DNA of 34,618 nt from Acidobacteriota bacterium (lineage in GTDB: Bacteria > Actinomycetota > Actinomycetes > Actinomycetales > Microbacteriaceae). The stretch is from contig JABBOD010000032.1 of NCBI GenBank assembly GCA_019351995.1, positions 1-34,618 of the forward strand. Direction: 5' to 3'. The notes beneath the pieces were generated by a model. It saw nothing but the letters and a program-made list of their open reading frames with translations, was not told where the DNA came from and made no database searches. Both the position numbers and the translations under genes were made by a program. Each line of letters begins with the position of its first letter. Position 1 is the stretch's first letter. Shown here in pieces: positions 7,068 to 14,703 of the stretch.

Positions 7068-7436
7068 GTGGGCGACGAGAGAGCAGGATCCGTTCATATC
7101 GGCCAGGTGGTGGAGCGGACGAGCCTCTCGCATCGAACCCTCCGCCACTACGACGACGTGGGCCTCGTGACTCCGTCCGGCCGCTCGGAGGGCGGATACC
7201 GGCTCTACACAGACCAGGACGTCGCGCGACTTCTCCTGATTCGCCGGATGAAGCCGCTCGGCTACACGATCGACGAGATGAAGGACTTGCTCGAGACTGT
7301 CGGCTCCCTCGCCGACACCGAAGCGGCCAGAGCCGCCCTCGACGGTTTCGTTGCCGACGCCCGATCGCGCCGCGCCAAGCTCGCCGAACAACTCGCGATG
7401 GCCGACGAATTCATCGATCTTCTGCTCGCGCGATGA
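7068..7436 (+). CDS. MerR-family transcriptional regulator
   Basis: A 122-residue regulator. The winged HTH is at residues 9-75 with the family signature VHIGQVVERTSLSHRTLRHY, then GLVTPSGRSEGGYRLYT and DVARLLLIRRMKPLGYTIDE. The rest is a helical coiled-coil dimerisation segment (about 78-120) with no extra ligand domain and no cysteines, so it is not a metal-thiolate sensor. The GTG start at 7068 follows GGAGG by seven bases. It is divergent from the SulP transporter, and an operator with a 19-bp spacer sits just upstream, so it probably regulates itself and the transporter. The inducer is unknown. Confidence 0.88.
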   Translation: MGDERAGSVHIGQVVERTSLSHRTLRHYDDVGLVTPSGRSEGGYRLYTDQDVARLLLIRRMKPLGYTIDEMKDLLETVGSLADTEAARAALDGFVADARSRRAKLAEQLAMADEFIDLLLAR

Positions 7437-7614
7437 CCCCACCGGGCGACATCGCGACGCGCCAGGTCGTGGTCCAACGTGCGGTTGCCGGGCTGTTCTC
7501 TCAACTGACGCAGGACGGGATGAGCCGCCGGGCGCGACACCTCGAACATGGGAGAGCCGCGCCGCGCGACGGCCGCGTTGCGGTGACCGTGCCGTGCCGA
7601 CATAGCCTGTAGGC

Positions 7615-8409
7615 ATGACGGATGTGACCCCTCTCGCGCCAGAGCTGTCTTTTCAGGAGTTCGGGGATGCTGGAGATCCGCCTCTCTTTCTCGTCCACGG
7701 TCTATACGGAGATTCGACGTCGATGGCACCGCTTGCCGAGGCGTTTGCCGCTCGTGGCTTTCGTGCGGTCGCGGTCGATGCCCTGGGACACGGCACCTCG
7801 CCGGCACCCGACGGGTTCACGCTCGCCGATTCGGGTGCTGCGCTCGACGCGCTGATCGCGCGGCTCGGGTACGACTCGGCGGCGGTGCTCGGCGTCTCGA
7901 TGGGGTCGTATGTCGCGGCGCAGGCCGCCATCATCGAGCCGGCCCGCATCTCGCACCTGGTGCTTGTCGTCACCAAGGGGCAGGGCGCCACCTCGTCGGT
8001 CGTCGCCTACGCGAAGCGCAACGGATTTGATCTCGCCAATGCCACGATGGATGAGACGGTCTCCTTCATGGCCGGGGCTCTCTGGTCGCCGCACACCCCG
8101 TCGGAGCGACGCGAGGCGTTGCTCGTCGAACAGGGCACCTCCCGCGAACTCACGCAACAGGACCGTGCGGCCGTCGACCGCTCGCTGGCGAACTTCGACC
8201 TCCGACCCGGCCTGCCGTCGATCACGGCGCCGACCCTGGTAGTCTCCGGCCGATCCGACGGTCTCAACCCGCCGGAGGTAGGACAGGAGGTCGCGACTCT
8301 GATCCCCGGGGCTCGCTTCGAGGTGTATGAGCACTCCGGTCACATGCTCGCCTACGAAGAGTTGGATCGGCTCGTCGACGAAGTCACGAAGCTGGTCCTC
8401 GGCGCATAA
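7615..8409 (+). CDS. Alpha/beta-fold hydrolase
   Basis: A 264-residue cytoplasmic hydrolase with all the marks of the fold: oxyanion-hole HG at residues 28-29 (FLVHGL), the nucleophile elbow GVSMGS with Ser95, acid Asp215 (SGRSDG) and base His243 (EHSGHM). It should cleave an ester, lactone or C-C bond; the substrate is not predictable. There is no good Shine-Dalgarno sequence before the ATG, while TAGCCT sits about 7 bases upstream, so a leaderless transcript is likely. It stands alone, in the direction of the MerR gene and 178 bases after it. It ends at a region with a strong hairpin. Confidence 0.87.
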   Translation: MTDVTPLAPELSFQEFGDAGDPPLFLVHGLYGDSTSMAPLAEAFAARGFRAVAVDALGHGTSPAPDGFTLADSGAALDALIARLGYDSAAVLGVSMGSYVAAQAAIIEPARISHLVLVVTKGQGATSSVVAYAKRNGFDLANATMDETVSFMAGALWSPHTPSERREALLVEQGTSRELTQQDRAAVDRSLANFDLRPGLPSITAPTLVVSGRSDGLNPPEVGQEVATLIPGARFEVYEHSGHMLAYEELDRLVDEVTKLVLGA

Positions 8410-8499
8410 CCGTCCACCTTCCGTCCGAAGCCCACGAGTGTTACGCGGCGCGTCCATCTGCAGTTCGCGGAACTCCTGGAGGCCACGGCGTCACGGCGG

Positions 8500-8525
8500 G
8501 GAGTGGACATCAAAATGTCCACTCC
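8500..8525. terminator. Perfect 11-bp hairpin between convergent genes
   Basis: GGAGTGGACAT and ATGTCCACTCC are exact complements around a CAAA tetraloop. The position between the converging hydrolase and FBP genes suggests a bidirectional terminator, though no T-run follows on the plus strand. An insertion-sequence end relic is an alternative. Confidence 0.5.
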
Positions 8526-8573
8526 GGGACATCAGACATCGGTCGAGACACCGAGCCGCGCCCGGACTGGGTG

Positions 8574-9056
8574 CTAGACCTCGGCTGCGAAAGACGCCGC
8601 GCGCAGCTGGAGGTCCTCGATCCGGCGGAGGCGGGCCGCGTTGACGTCGTAGCCTTCGTAGGCCAGCGGTGGTGTCTGCCGGACGTTTCGGGAGCACTGG
8701 AAGTCCTCACAGACCAGCGTGCCGATGGTGTTGCCGTTGCGTCCCGCCTGGCCGGATCGCTTTGCGCTGTAGAACACGACTTGGTTTGGGAGCCGGACGT
8801 CTTGGCACCAGGAGCATTGGGTGCGTGAGCGTGGTGATGCCTCAGCCTGCCGGAGCAGGATGCCGATGAGGTCACCGTCGAGAGTCGGCACGACGACGTA
8901 TGCACGTCGGCTGAGCTTGGGGTCGCGCCAGCCGAGGTAGTCGAGTTGGTCCCAGTCGATCGTCTCGAAATCAGTGGGGAGGCTGAGGCCGCTGACCTCT
9001 TTGCGGGAGGCGTTGACAAAGGACGTGCGGAGAGTGGTATCCGAGATGGGGAGCAT
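8574..9056 (-). CDS. FBP-domain treble-clef zinc-finger protein
   Basis: A 160-residue protein of the FBP C-terminal zinc-finger family, related to FusB-type proteins that bind elongation factor G. The N-terminus (LRTSFVNASRKE) starts as in the family. The zinc ligands are likely C81-x2-C84 (CSWCQD) and C116-x4-C121 (CEDFQCSRNVR), separated by an Arg/Lys-rich loop. I chose the ATG at 9056 from the family N-terminus; its ribosome binding site is weak, and a TTG frame from 9089 sits immediately after GGGAGG with no spacing, so the start is uncertain. It converges with the alpha/beta hydrolase. A role in translation is inferred from the family. Confidence 0.78.
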   Translation of the reverse strand: MLPISDTTLRTSFVNASRKEVSGLSLPTDFETIDWDQLDYLGWRDPKLSRRAYVVVPTLDGDLIGILLRQAEASPRSRTQCSWCQDVRLPNQVVFYSAKRSGQAGRNGNTIGTLVCEDFQCSRNVRQTPPLAYEGYDVNAARLRRIEDLQLRAASFAAEV

Positions 9057-9264
9057 GATGGTCGCTTTCGATGAGACGAGCGCCGACAACCTCCCGAAAG
9101 CTCACCGCCAGTTTAAGGCCAGGCGTCAAATGAAACGAAGGACGCGATCTGGAAAAACAGGATCTCGCCGGGCCCGTCGTCGAGCGCCCTCCGTCCAAGG
9201 CCGTCGTGATGGAAGCGCCGCGCAGTGTCAAGTTCGAGGGCCGCGACGGTGAGAAAGGGATGAT

Positions 9265-9279
9265 GGGACCCGCAGCCGT
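9265..9279 (+). promoter_or_regulatory. Weak DosR-like box
   Basis: GGGACCCGCAGCCGT matches the GGGACCTTCGGCCCT palindrome at 11 of 15 positions. It lies 87 bases before the start of the SGNH-like/GAF gene. It is weaker than the other copies and could be chance. Confidence 0.3.
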
Positions 9280-9332
9280 CACTCCGTGAAGGTCGTTGCT
9301 CCAGTTCTGGGGGGTAGACCCACCTGTTTCCC

Positions 9333-9359
9333 GGTGCTTAACGTTGGGGGACAAGCACC
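9333..9359 (+). promoter_or_regulatory. Hairpin upstream of the SGNH-GAF gene
   Basis: GGTGCTT (9333-9339) and AAGCACC (9353-9359) form a perfect 7-bp stem. The 13-base loop carries GGGGGA, the only purine-rich ribosome-binding candidate before the GTG at 9367. It may affect translation of the downstream gene; this is inference. Confidence 0.35.
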
Positions 9360-9366
9360 AAGCTGA

Positions 9367-10569
9367 GTGGGGTACGAGATTTTGTCGATTTTGAGCACCG
9401 ACGTGCTGTTGAGCATCGCGACCAAGCTGTCCGAGAAGTCGCGGTCCAACGACTGTGGCTCTGGGCCGAGGCCCGCGTCGCGGGAGGTCATTCGCAGCGA
9501 TGGGCCGTCTCCGTACCGGGTGCTGTTCTTCGGCGGCGGCCCGGCCGTGGGGTACGGGGTGCTCTCGCATGATCTCGCTCTGGCGGGGAACCTTGCCCGT
9601 GGACTGACGGAGTCAACGGGCCATGGCATCGACATCGATGTGGTGGTGCAGGTCGATTTGCGGTGCCGCGACATGCCGACCCTGTTGGCCGAGGTTGACC
9701 TGGAGCAGTTCGACATCGTGGTGTTGAGCGTCGGCACTCAAGACGTTCTGGACTATTGCCCTGCGGATGAGTTGTCGACGGCGGTCGAGCAGCTTCTGAA
9801 CCTGCTCCGTGAGGGTACCCAGCGGATGCTTCCGGTCAGCGTGATCGCCGCACCGGCTGTGTCGAGTGTCCTCCACCTGGAACCGGTGCTGGCCCGGGCC
9901 GCAGATCAGCGCGCGTTCGAGTTCAACAGCCGACTCCAAAAGTTGTGCGAGACGCGCCCGGATCTCACGTACGTTCCGTTCGAGCACGAGGGGGAGACGG
10001 TCCCGTGCCGCGAACGTGCATTAGCAAGCTACCGACAGTGGGCCAGCCCGATGGTCGACGTCATCGCACCCACTTTCGAGTTGGTGCGTGACCGCGCCCA
10101 CCCGGGTCGGCGCGAGCACGCCCGGCAAGCAGCCGTCGACAGGCTCGGCCTCACCTCTATCCCGCAAGACGTCTTCGACAGCGTCACCCGATCCGCGCGA
10201 CGCATGTTGGGAACTCGGGGGGCAGGGGTGACGGTGATCGATCATGATCAACAGCGGTTCACCAGCACCACCGGTGACGGCTTCCCCGCGATTCCTCGCC
10301 GCCACGGCTTCTGCGGCTACGCGATCCAAACCAATCACGGCTTCGTCGTCGAAGATGCTCTCCAGGACGCGCGTCTCGCCGACAGCTACTTCACCCAAAC
10401 AGCCAAGCTGCGCTCCTACGCCGGTATCCCGATCCGCGACCCTTCCGGCCACATGATCGGTGCCTTATGCGTCTACGACGACAAGCCACGCCAGTTCACC
10501 ACCGCACAAATCGTCATGCTCCGCTCCCTCGCACACCTCCTCGAGAAAGAACTCTGCGCCACCGCATGA
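9367..10569 (+). CDS. SGNH-hydrolase-like domain fused to a GAF domain
   Basis: A 400-residue two-domain protein. Residues about 48-260 have the SGNH/GDSL layout: first strand YRVLFFGGGPAVGYGV, where the block I GDS is replaced by GGG (56-58), block III as SVGTQD (121-126) instead of GxND, and a DRAHP segment (242-246) like block V. The nucleophilic Ser is therefore missing and the domain may bind rather than cleave. Residues about 265-397 form a GAF domain (VTVIDHDQQRFTSTTG, FCGYAI with Cys315, YAGIPIRDPSGHMIGALCVYD). No kinase, cyclase or HTH output is attached. The GTG start at 9367 is tentative; the purine-rich candidate lies 14 bases upstream. It stands at the left edge of the stress block and may sense or bind a ligand. 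Confidence 0.75.
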   Translation: MGYEILSILSTDVLLSIATKLSEKSRSNDCGSGPRPASREVIRSDGPSPYRVLFFGGGPAVGYGVLSHDLALAGNLARGLTESTGHGIDIDVVVQVDLRCRDMPTLLAEVDLEQFDIVVLSVGTQDVLDYCPADELSTAVEQLLNLLREGTQRMLPVSVIAAPAVSSVLHLEPVLARAADQRAFEFNSRLQKLCETRPDLTYVPFEHEGETVPCRERALASYRQWASPMVDVIAPTFELVRDRAHPGRREHARQAAVDRLGLTSIPQDVFDSVTRSARRMLGTRGAGVTVIDHDQQRFTSTTGDGFPAIPRRHGFCGYAIQTNHGFVVEDALQDARLADSYFTQTAKLRSYAGIPIRDPSGHMIGALCVYDDKPRQFTTAQIVMLRSLAHLLEKELCATA

Positions 10570-10683
10570 TCAACGCCAAGAAACCGTCCGCGAAACCGGG
10601 TCTTGTGCAGCATGATGTCGGTGCCGACGAGCTGGTGACAGGGGCAGACCGAGTGCTGAATTCCACGATCTTCCCGAAGGTCG

Positions 10684-11082
10684 TCATCGGTCACCCGGCG
10701 ATTGAGCCGATTGTTGAGCAGACGCGTCGGCCATCTGCAGCGCCTGTCGGCAGCTGACGGGGGGTGAGGGTGCCGAGAGGATCGTCATCGCCGCACTGTC
10801 GTGGGGGAAGTGCTGGGCGATGAACTGCCCGATCTCGCCGATGGGGGTCCACTCGATGCCGCGCAGGTTCAGTTCTTCCAGGATGTCGAGTTTGTCTGAA
10901 GGGCCCGTCGACTGCTCCCATTCAGGGCTCCCGGTACTCACCAGAGTCGCCCGCCACCGTTGGCTCTGCCCGTCGAACTGACAGAGGACATCGATCCGTA
11001 CGAACTCATCCATGATCACGCCCGTTCGGGGACGGTGCGTGCTGAGCAAGTCTTGCAGGGGGGCGAAGATACTCACAGTCAT
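10684..11082 (-). CDS. Uncharacterised cytoplasmic protein
   Basis: A frame of 132 residues with strongly G/C-biased third codon positions over most of its length. The recognisable core starts at MDEFVRIDVLCQFDGQSQRW and continues with KLDILEELNLRGIEWTPIGE; there is no signal peptide or membrane span, and no domain I can name. The start is uncertain: ATG at 11082 (MTVSIF) or the ATG 23 codons later (MDEF). The tail (SCRQALQMADASAQQSAQSPGDR) looks disordered. A good DosR-like box (11153-11167) and a half-decayed one (11180-11193) lie 70-110 bases upstream, suggesting membership in the stress regulon. Confidence 0.55.
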   Translation of the reverse strand: MTVSIFAPLQDLLSTHRPRTGVIMDEFVRIDVLCQFDGQSQRWRATLVSTGSPEWEQSTGPSDKLDILEELNLRGIEWTPIGEIGQFIAQHFPHDSAAMTILSAPSPPVSCRQALQMADASAQQSAQSPGDR

Positions 11083-11152
11083 TCCGATCGATCAGGGTTG
11101 GAGATCTCTCCGGTGTCGGCACACAGGATCATGAACCTTCGCCTTCCTCGGA

Positions 11153-11167
11153 AGGGCCCAAAGTCCC
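11153..11167 (-). promoter_or_regulatory. DosR-like operator GGGACTTTGGGCCCT
   Basis: Minus-strand GGGACTTTGGGCCCT is a near-ideal DosR-type palindrome. It lies 70 bases upstream of the ATG at 11082 of the unknown minus-strand gene. A second weaker copy (plus strand, 11180-11193, GGACTTTCGCGACC) is 12 bases further; paired boxes are common in DosR-controlled promoters. Confidence 0.65.
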
Positions 11168-11296
11168 GCGAATGGGGATGGACTTTCGCGACCGGGGTTA
11201 CTGTGTCTCGCCGCGTAGGACCAAGGTCCTCCGAGGAGCCGCACGGGGCGGTCTAGCGTCGGATCCACGAGGGCATCATCCGCAGGCCCGACGCGC

Positions 11297-11342
11297 ACGA
11301 CGGTACCCTGAAGGGCTCAGCTTCCCGGAGGGGTGCCGTCGT
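11297..11342. other. Stem-loop in the divergent control region
   Basis: ACGACGGTACC (11297-11307) pairs with GGTGCCGTCGT (11332-11342) over 11 bp with one T-G wobble. The loop contains a smaller GAAG/CTTC pair. There is no T-run. It could be a terminator for minus-strand read-through, part of a small RNA, or a protein-binding site. Confidence 0.35.
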
Positions 11343-11481
11343 CTGCGGGTCCACTCCTGGAATGCCTCCAACTTTGGCGGGCGGCCACCCCGTCGATTCG
11401 CTCTCGGCTCTGTCTCGGCTCTGCACCGGGTGCGCTCGGCACCTGCTGCGCCGAGGCTCACCTGGGTCATGCGAACCCGGT

Positions 11482-11496
11482 GGGACCTTCGGCACT
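11482..11496 (+). promoter_or_regulatory. DosR-like operator GGGACCTTCGGCACT
   Basis: Differs from GGGACCTTCGGCCCT by one base. It ends 57 bases before the ATG of the DUF805 gene. A GATAAG -10 candidate near 11530 is at a fitting distance, so it likely drives the DUF805 / small membrane protein / universal stress protein operon. Confidence 0.65.
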
Positions 11497-11553
11497 CCCT
11501 CGCCCGCTCAGGCCGTCCTTGACTGTCTGGATAAGCGACCAGGAGGTTCGATC

Positions 11554-11946
11554 ATGACCGTTCCACGTCTTTCCCCTTCGCCGCCGATGACCTTCGGCGC
11601 CGCGATCACCACCGTGTTCACCAAATACGCCGACTTCACCGGGCGCGCGACCCGCCCAGAGTTTTGGTGGTTCGTCCTTTTCTCTGCACTGGTCAGTTCT
11701 GCGCTCAACGCACTGAACTTCGCCACGCCTCAGGGTGTCATCTCGATCGGTTCGAGTCTGGCTGGCCTGTGGTCGCTGGGTGTGCTCCTCCCGACGCTCG
11801 CCGTGTCGGTGCGCCGCCTTCGGGATGCTGGGCGTTCATGGGCGGAACTCTTCTGGATACTGTTGCCGCTGGCGGGTCTGATCGTTCTGATCGTGCGCTT
11901 GTGTGAACCTAGCCGTCCCGACCTCCCAGGGGTGAGCAACCGATGA
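11554..11946 (+). CDS. DUF805 family membrane protein
   Basis: A 130-residue inner-membrane protein of the DUF805 family. The signature FTKYADFTGRATRPEFWWF is at about residues 19-37, followed by spans around FVLFSALVSSALNAL, SLAGLWSLGVLLPTLAVSVRRLRDAGRSW and LFWILLPLAGLIVLIVRL. Its function is not established. The ATG at 11554 has AGGAGG 8 bases upstream, which fixes the start well inside the longer open frame. The stop overlaps the next start by four bases (ATGA), and a one-mismatch DosR-like box stands upstream, so it heads a three-gene operon ending in a universal stress protein. Confidence 0.85.
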   Translation: MTVPRLSPSPPMTFGAAITTVFTKYADFTGRATRPEFWWFVLFSALVSSALNALNFATPQGVISIGSSLAGLWSLGVLLPTLAVSVRRLRDAGRSWAELFWILLPLAGLIVLIVRLCEPSRPDLPGVSNR

Positions 11947-12140
11947 CCGCGGGACGAACGCGTGTGGTCGAACGGAACGGCGCGTGGGGTCTGTTCATGT
12001 TGATGGCGTACATCGGAGCCGCGATCTACTTCGTCTCGCGATCCGGCGGAGGATTCTGGGAGGTCGTGCTGAGCCTGCTGCAAGCGATCGTCTGGCCAGC
12101 CTATTTGGTCTATCACGCGCTCCACGCTCTGGGCGCATAG
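11943..12140 (+). CDS. Small two-helix membrane protein
   Basis: A 65-residue protein with two hydrophobic segments (WGLFMLMAYIGAAIYFVS and EVVLSLLQAIVWPAYLVYHAL) joined by a short Gly-rich loop. Its start overlaps the DUF805 stop by four bases and GGGGTGAG serves as ribosome binding site, so translational coupling supports a real gene. It is followed 24 bases later by the universal stress protein. No family is recognised. Its co-operonic position suggests a membrane stress role, which is inference. Confidence 0.7.
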   Translation: MTAGRTRVVERNGAWGLFMLMAYIGAAIYFVSRSGGGFWEVVLSLLQAIVWPAYLVYHALHALGA

Positions 12141-12164
12141 GCAACCGCGAGAGGCGGAGCGGCA

Positions 12165-13013
12165 GTGCACGAGAAGATCTTGGTCGCATTCGATGGGGGG
12201 CGCGGTTCCCTCGGGGCGTTGCAGTGGGCGGCCGCTCATGTGGGAGAAGGTGACCGTCTCCGAGTAGTTTCGGTGGAGGAGCTCAATGTGTTCGCCGTGC
12301 CGGTTCAGACCTCGTCGGGGCGGAACGCGGCGGAGTCGCTCGAAGATGCCGAGGAGTGGATGCGGTTGAACGCCCCCGGTGTCGCTGCCGACTTTATTCG
12401 CGACACGGGCGATGTCGCCGAAGTGCTGCTGCGGCAGTCCGCGCACGCGGACATCTGTGTCGTGGGTACGCAGCGGGGCGGCTCCGACTTGGGGCGCCTC
12501 GAGCCTGTGCCTCGCAAGCTTGCGACGCTGGTGGAGCACCCTGTGATCGTGGTGCCCTCGTCGAATGCCTCACCGGCTGGGCCAGTTGTGGTCGGGGTGT
12601 CCGAAGACGAGGTGTCGACCGCGCCGGTGATGTTCGCTGCTGCGGCGGCGTCGAGAGCGGGGCGCCCCCTCCGCATCGTCCATGCCTGGTGGGTGGTGCC
12701 GCACTCGGACTGGGACGGCAAGGAGAGCGAGTCAGGCGCGGCGGTGGCACACAGAGCGGTCGTGGAGACGGCTCTCGAGCTCGTGGCTGAGCAATATCCG
12801 GCACTTATTCTGACGGGCGACTCGATTGTCGGCGAGACGTTGTCGGTTTTGAGAGATGCGGCCGAGTCAGCTTCTCTCACCGTGGTGGGGCGCCGACGCA
12901 CAACGCGGCTGTCGGCGTGGATGCTCGGTAGCGTCGCGCACGATCTGCTTTCCGTACTACCGTGTCCCATCGCTGTCGTCCCGACTCGCGAGTCCGCTCA
13001 GTCGGTTGCGTGA
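12165..13013 (+). CDS. Tandem universal stress protein (UspA x2)
   Basis: A 282-residue protein with two UspA domains (about 1-135 and 142-276). Domain 1 begins EKILVAFDGGRGSLGALQWA and ends VVGTQRGGSDLG...PVIVVP; the usual ATP motif G-x2-G-x9-G-S/T is not complete there. Domain 2 begins PVVVGVSEDE and ends VVGRRRTTRLSAWMLGSVA...PIAVVP, keeping the late GS but not the G-x2-G. ATP binding is therefore doubtful, unlike many DosR-regulon Usps. The GTG start at 12165 is preceded by GCGGAG. It is third in the DUF805 operon under a DosR-like box. It is expected to act in the cytoplasm in stress or dormancy survival. Confidence 0.88.
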   Translation: MHEKILVAFDGGRGSLGALQWAAAHVGEGDRLRVVSVEELNVFAVPVQTSSGRNAAESLEDAEEWMRLNAPGVAADFIRDTGDVAEVLLRQSAHADICVVGTQRGGSDLGRLEPVPRKLATLVEHPVIVVPSSNASPAGPVVVGVSEDEVSTAPVMFAAAAASRAGRPLRIVHAWWVVPHSDWDGKESESGAAVAHRAVVETALELVAEQYPALILTGDSIVGETLSVLRDAAESASLTVVGRRRTTRLSAWMLGSVAHDLLSVLPCPIAVVPTRESAQSVA

Positions 13014-13078
13014 CCGCCTGAGCCGGTCCCTGCACGATCGCGGCCGTTGGTCAGCTTGAACCGCGCAGAGTGCGGGAC

Positions 13079-13110
13079 AGGGTCGATGGCCCCGCGGGAC
13101 GTTTGCCCCT
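13079..13110 (+). promoter_or_regulatory. Two adjacent DosR-like boxes before the beta-CASP gene
   Basis: AGGGTCGATGGCCCC (13079-13093, weaker) and GGGACGTTTGCCCCT (13096-13110, 12 of 15 matches) lie side by side. A CATGCT -10 candidate (13133-13138) ends 6 bases before the ATG at 13145, which has no Shine-Dalgarno sequence. The arrangement fits an activator site near -42 of a leaderless transcript. Confidence 0.55.
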
Positions 13111-13144
13111 CCCGGCGCCTGGGGTGCGGTCCCATGCTGGGCAG

Positions 13145-14518
13145 ATGACGACGTCGACTCTGCAGGTGCTGGGTGCCGCTGACACGGTCACCGGCTCGCG
13201 CTACCTGATCACCGTGGGCACAAAACGCGTGCTTGTGGATTGCGGTCTCTTTCAGGGATACAAGGTGCTGCGTGAGCGGAATCGAACTCCCTTCCCCGTC
13301 CGCCCGGCGAGTATCGACGCGGTACTGCTGACCCACGCACACCTCGATCACAGCGGTTACCTGCCCGCTCTGGTCCGAGACGGCTTTTCCGGTCCGATCC
13401 ACACGACGGGGGGGACGGCGGAACTGTGTCGCCTTCTCCTCCCGGACAGCGGCCATCTCCTCGAGGAGGAGGCCGAGTCGCACCGACGTCATGGTTCGTC
13501 GCGGCACGCGCAGCCGCGGCCCCTTTACACGTTCGAGGACGCCATGAGATCGCTTGGGGCGCTCCGACCGCATGCGTTCGGCAAGGATGTCTCGATCGTC
13601 GACGGGATCACAACTCGCTTCGTCCCGGCCGGTCATATCGTCGGGGCGGCGCAGCTCCAGATCGAAGCAGGCGGGACCCGGCTTCACTTCACCGGGGATC
13701 TGGGGCGAACCGATGACGAGATCATGCGACCGCCCGTGGACCTCGAAGCCGCCGACATGCTCATCACCGAGTCGACCTATGGCAATCGGCATCATCCGGA
13801 CTCGCGCCCGGAAGACGAGCTCGGCGAGGTTGTCCGTCGTGTCGTCGCGCGCAGCGGCGTTGTCATCATCCCGGCGTTCGCGGTCGGACGAGCCGAGACT
13901 CTGATTCTGCACCTGTCGCGGCTGCTCCGGCGCGGGGAGATTCCCGATGTCCCCATCTACCTCAACAGCCCGATGGCGGTGAATGCAGCCGAGATCTACC
14001 AGAGCCACCTCGACGAACTCAGGATCACTGCCTCCGACCTGGTGCACATGAACGGCATGGTCCACCTGGTCCGAACCGTCGACGAATCCAAGTGGCTCAA
14101 TCGCCAGCCCGGACCGATGGTGATCATCTCCGCAAGCGGCATGATCACGGGTGGTCGCGTGCTTCATCACATCGCCGAGTACGGCCCGGGCGAGCGGAAT
14201 GCCGTCGTCCTCAGCGGGTTCCAGGCGGGCGGAACCAGAGGGGCAGCTCTCGCAGCCGGCGAGCGGACCCTGCGGATATTCGGTCGCGACATCCCCATCG
14301 CCGCAGAAGTGGTCCAGCTGGTGTCGATGTCGGCCCACGCCGATGCGGACGGCTTGATGCGGTGGATGCGCACCGCGCCCGTGGCGCCGAAGCTGACCTG
14401 GGTGACGCATGGCGAAGCGGAGGCGGCGGACGCTCTCCGCATCCGGATTCAGCGGGACCTGGGCTGGGAGGTCCGAGTGCCGAGCCCGTCGGACTCGGTC
14501 GACCTCGGCGCGCTGTAG
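13145..14518 (+). CDS. Beta-CASP metallo-beta-lactamase-fold hydrolase (probable RNase)
   Basis: A 457-residue protein with an N-terminal MBL domain and inserted beta-CASP domain, as in CPSF73-like RNA-processing enzymes. Metal ligands are visible: HAHLDH motif H64-x-H66-x-D68-H69, then H164 (PAGHIVG) and D185 (FTGDLG). The beta-CASP part includes TESTYGNRHH (208-217), VIIPAFAVGRAETLILHL, and SASGMITGGRVLHH; the last motifs VVQLVSMSAHADADGL and WVTHGEAEAADALR complete it. It probably cuts RNA in the cytoplasm with two zinc ions. The start was set at the ATG at 13145 because homologues begin near this point; the longer frame lacks a site. It lies 131 bases after the USP with its own boxes and a leaderless-type promoter. 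Confidence 0.88.
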   Translation: MTTSTLQVLGAADTVTGSRYLITVGTKRVLVDCGLFQGYKVLRERNRTPFPVRPASIDAVLLTHAHLDHSGYLPALVRDGFSGPIHTTGGTAELCRLLLPDSGHLLEEEAESHRRHGSSRHAQPRPLYTFEDAMRSLGALRPHAFGKDVSIVDGITTRFVPAGHIVGAAQLQIEAGGTRLHFTGDLGRTDDEIMRPPVDLEAADMLITESTYGNRHHPDSRPEDELGEVVRRVVARSGVVIIPAFAVGRAETLILHLSRLLRRGEIPDVPIYLNSPMAVNAAEIYQSHLDELRITASDLVHMNGMVHLVRTVDESKWLNRQPGPMVIISASGMITGGRVLHHIAEYGPGERNAVVLSGFQAGGTRGAALAAGERTLRIFGRDIPIAAEVVQLVSMSAHADADGLMRWMRTAPVAPKLTWVTHGEAEAADALRIRIQRDLGWEVRVPSPSDSVDLGAL

Positions 14519-14658
14519 AAAGTTCCATCACGGGGACGATCGAGTCACCGTGCGGAGTGCCAACCGAGCTACTAGCAAAAGAATATGGCGGTGGAAGAAG
14601 GGGAACCCGGTTGTCACGGCGAGGATAGCGGTGCACGGGGTGGTGTGGGCGGCGGGTT

Positions 14659-14695
14659 GGCGGGTCGGCGCGTCTGGGTTCGCCGCCGACCCGCC
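14659..14695. terminator. Terminator hairpin between convergent genes
   Basis: GGCGGGTCGGCG (14659-14670) and CGCCGACCCGCC (14684-14695) pair perfectly over 12 bp around a 13-base loop. It sits between the converging beta-CASP and Hsp20 genes and can act on both strands. No T-run follows. A second near-perfect hairpin (about 14703-14730) overlaps the Hsp20 stop. Confidence 0.55.
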
Positions 14696-14703
14696 CCTGG
14701 GGA

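Larger units (their letters stand above)
11083..11553. other. Divergent control region with three boxes and a hairpin
   Basis: No supported gene. This 471-base gap separates the minus-strand unknown gene from the DUF805-USP operon. It holds DosR-like boxes at 11153-11167, 11180-11193 (weak) and 11482-11496, and a long stem-loop at 11297-11342. It is unusually long for this genome segment, so a small RNA is conceivable. Confidence 0.45.

Noticed and set aside
12998..14410. Long minus-strand open frame (470 codons) opposite the beta-CASP gene
   Set aside because: It mirrors a gene with clear catalytic motifs. Its translation is Arg/His/Asp-rich with no domain, typical antisense shadow of high-GC DNA.
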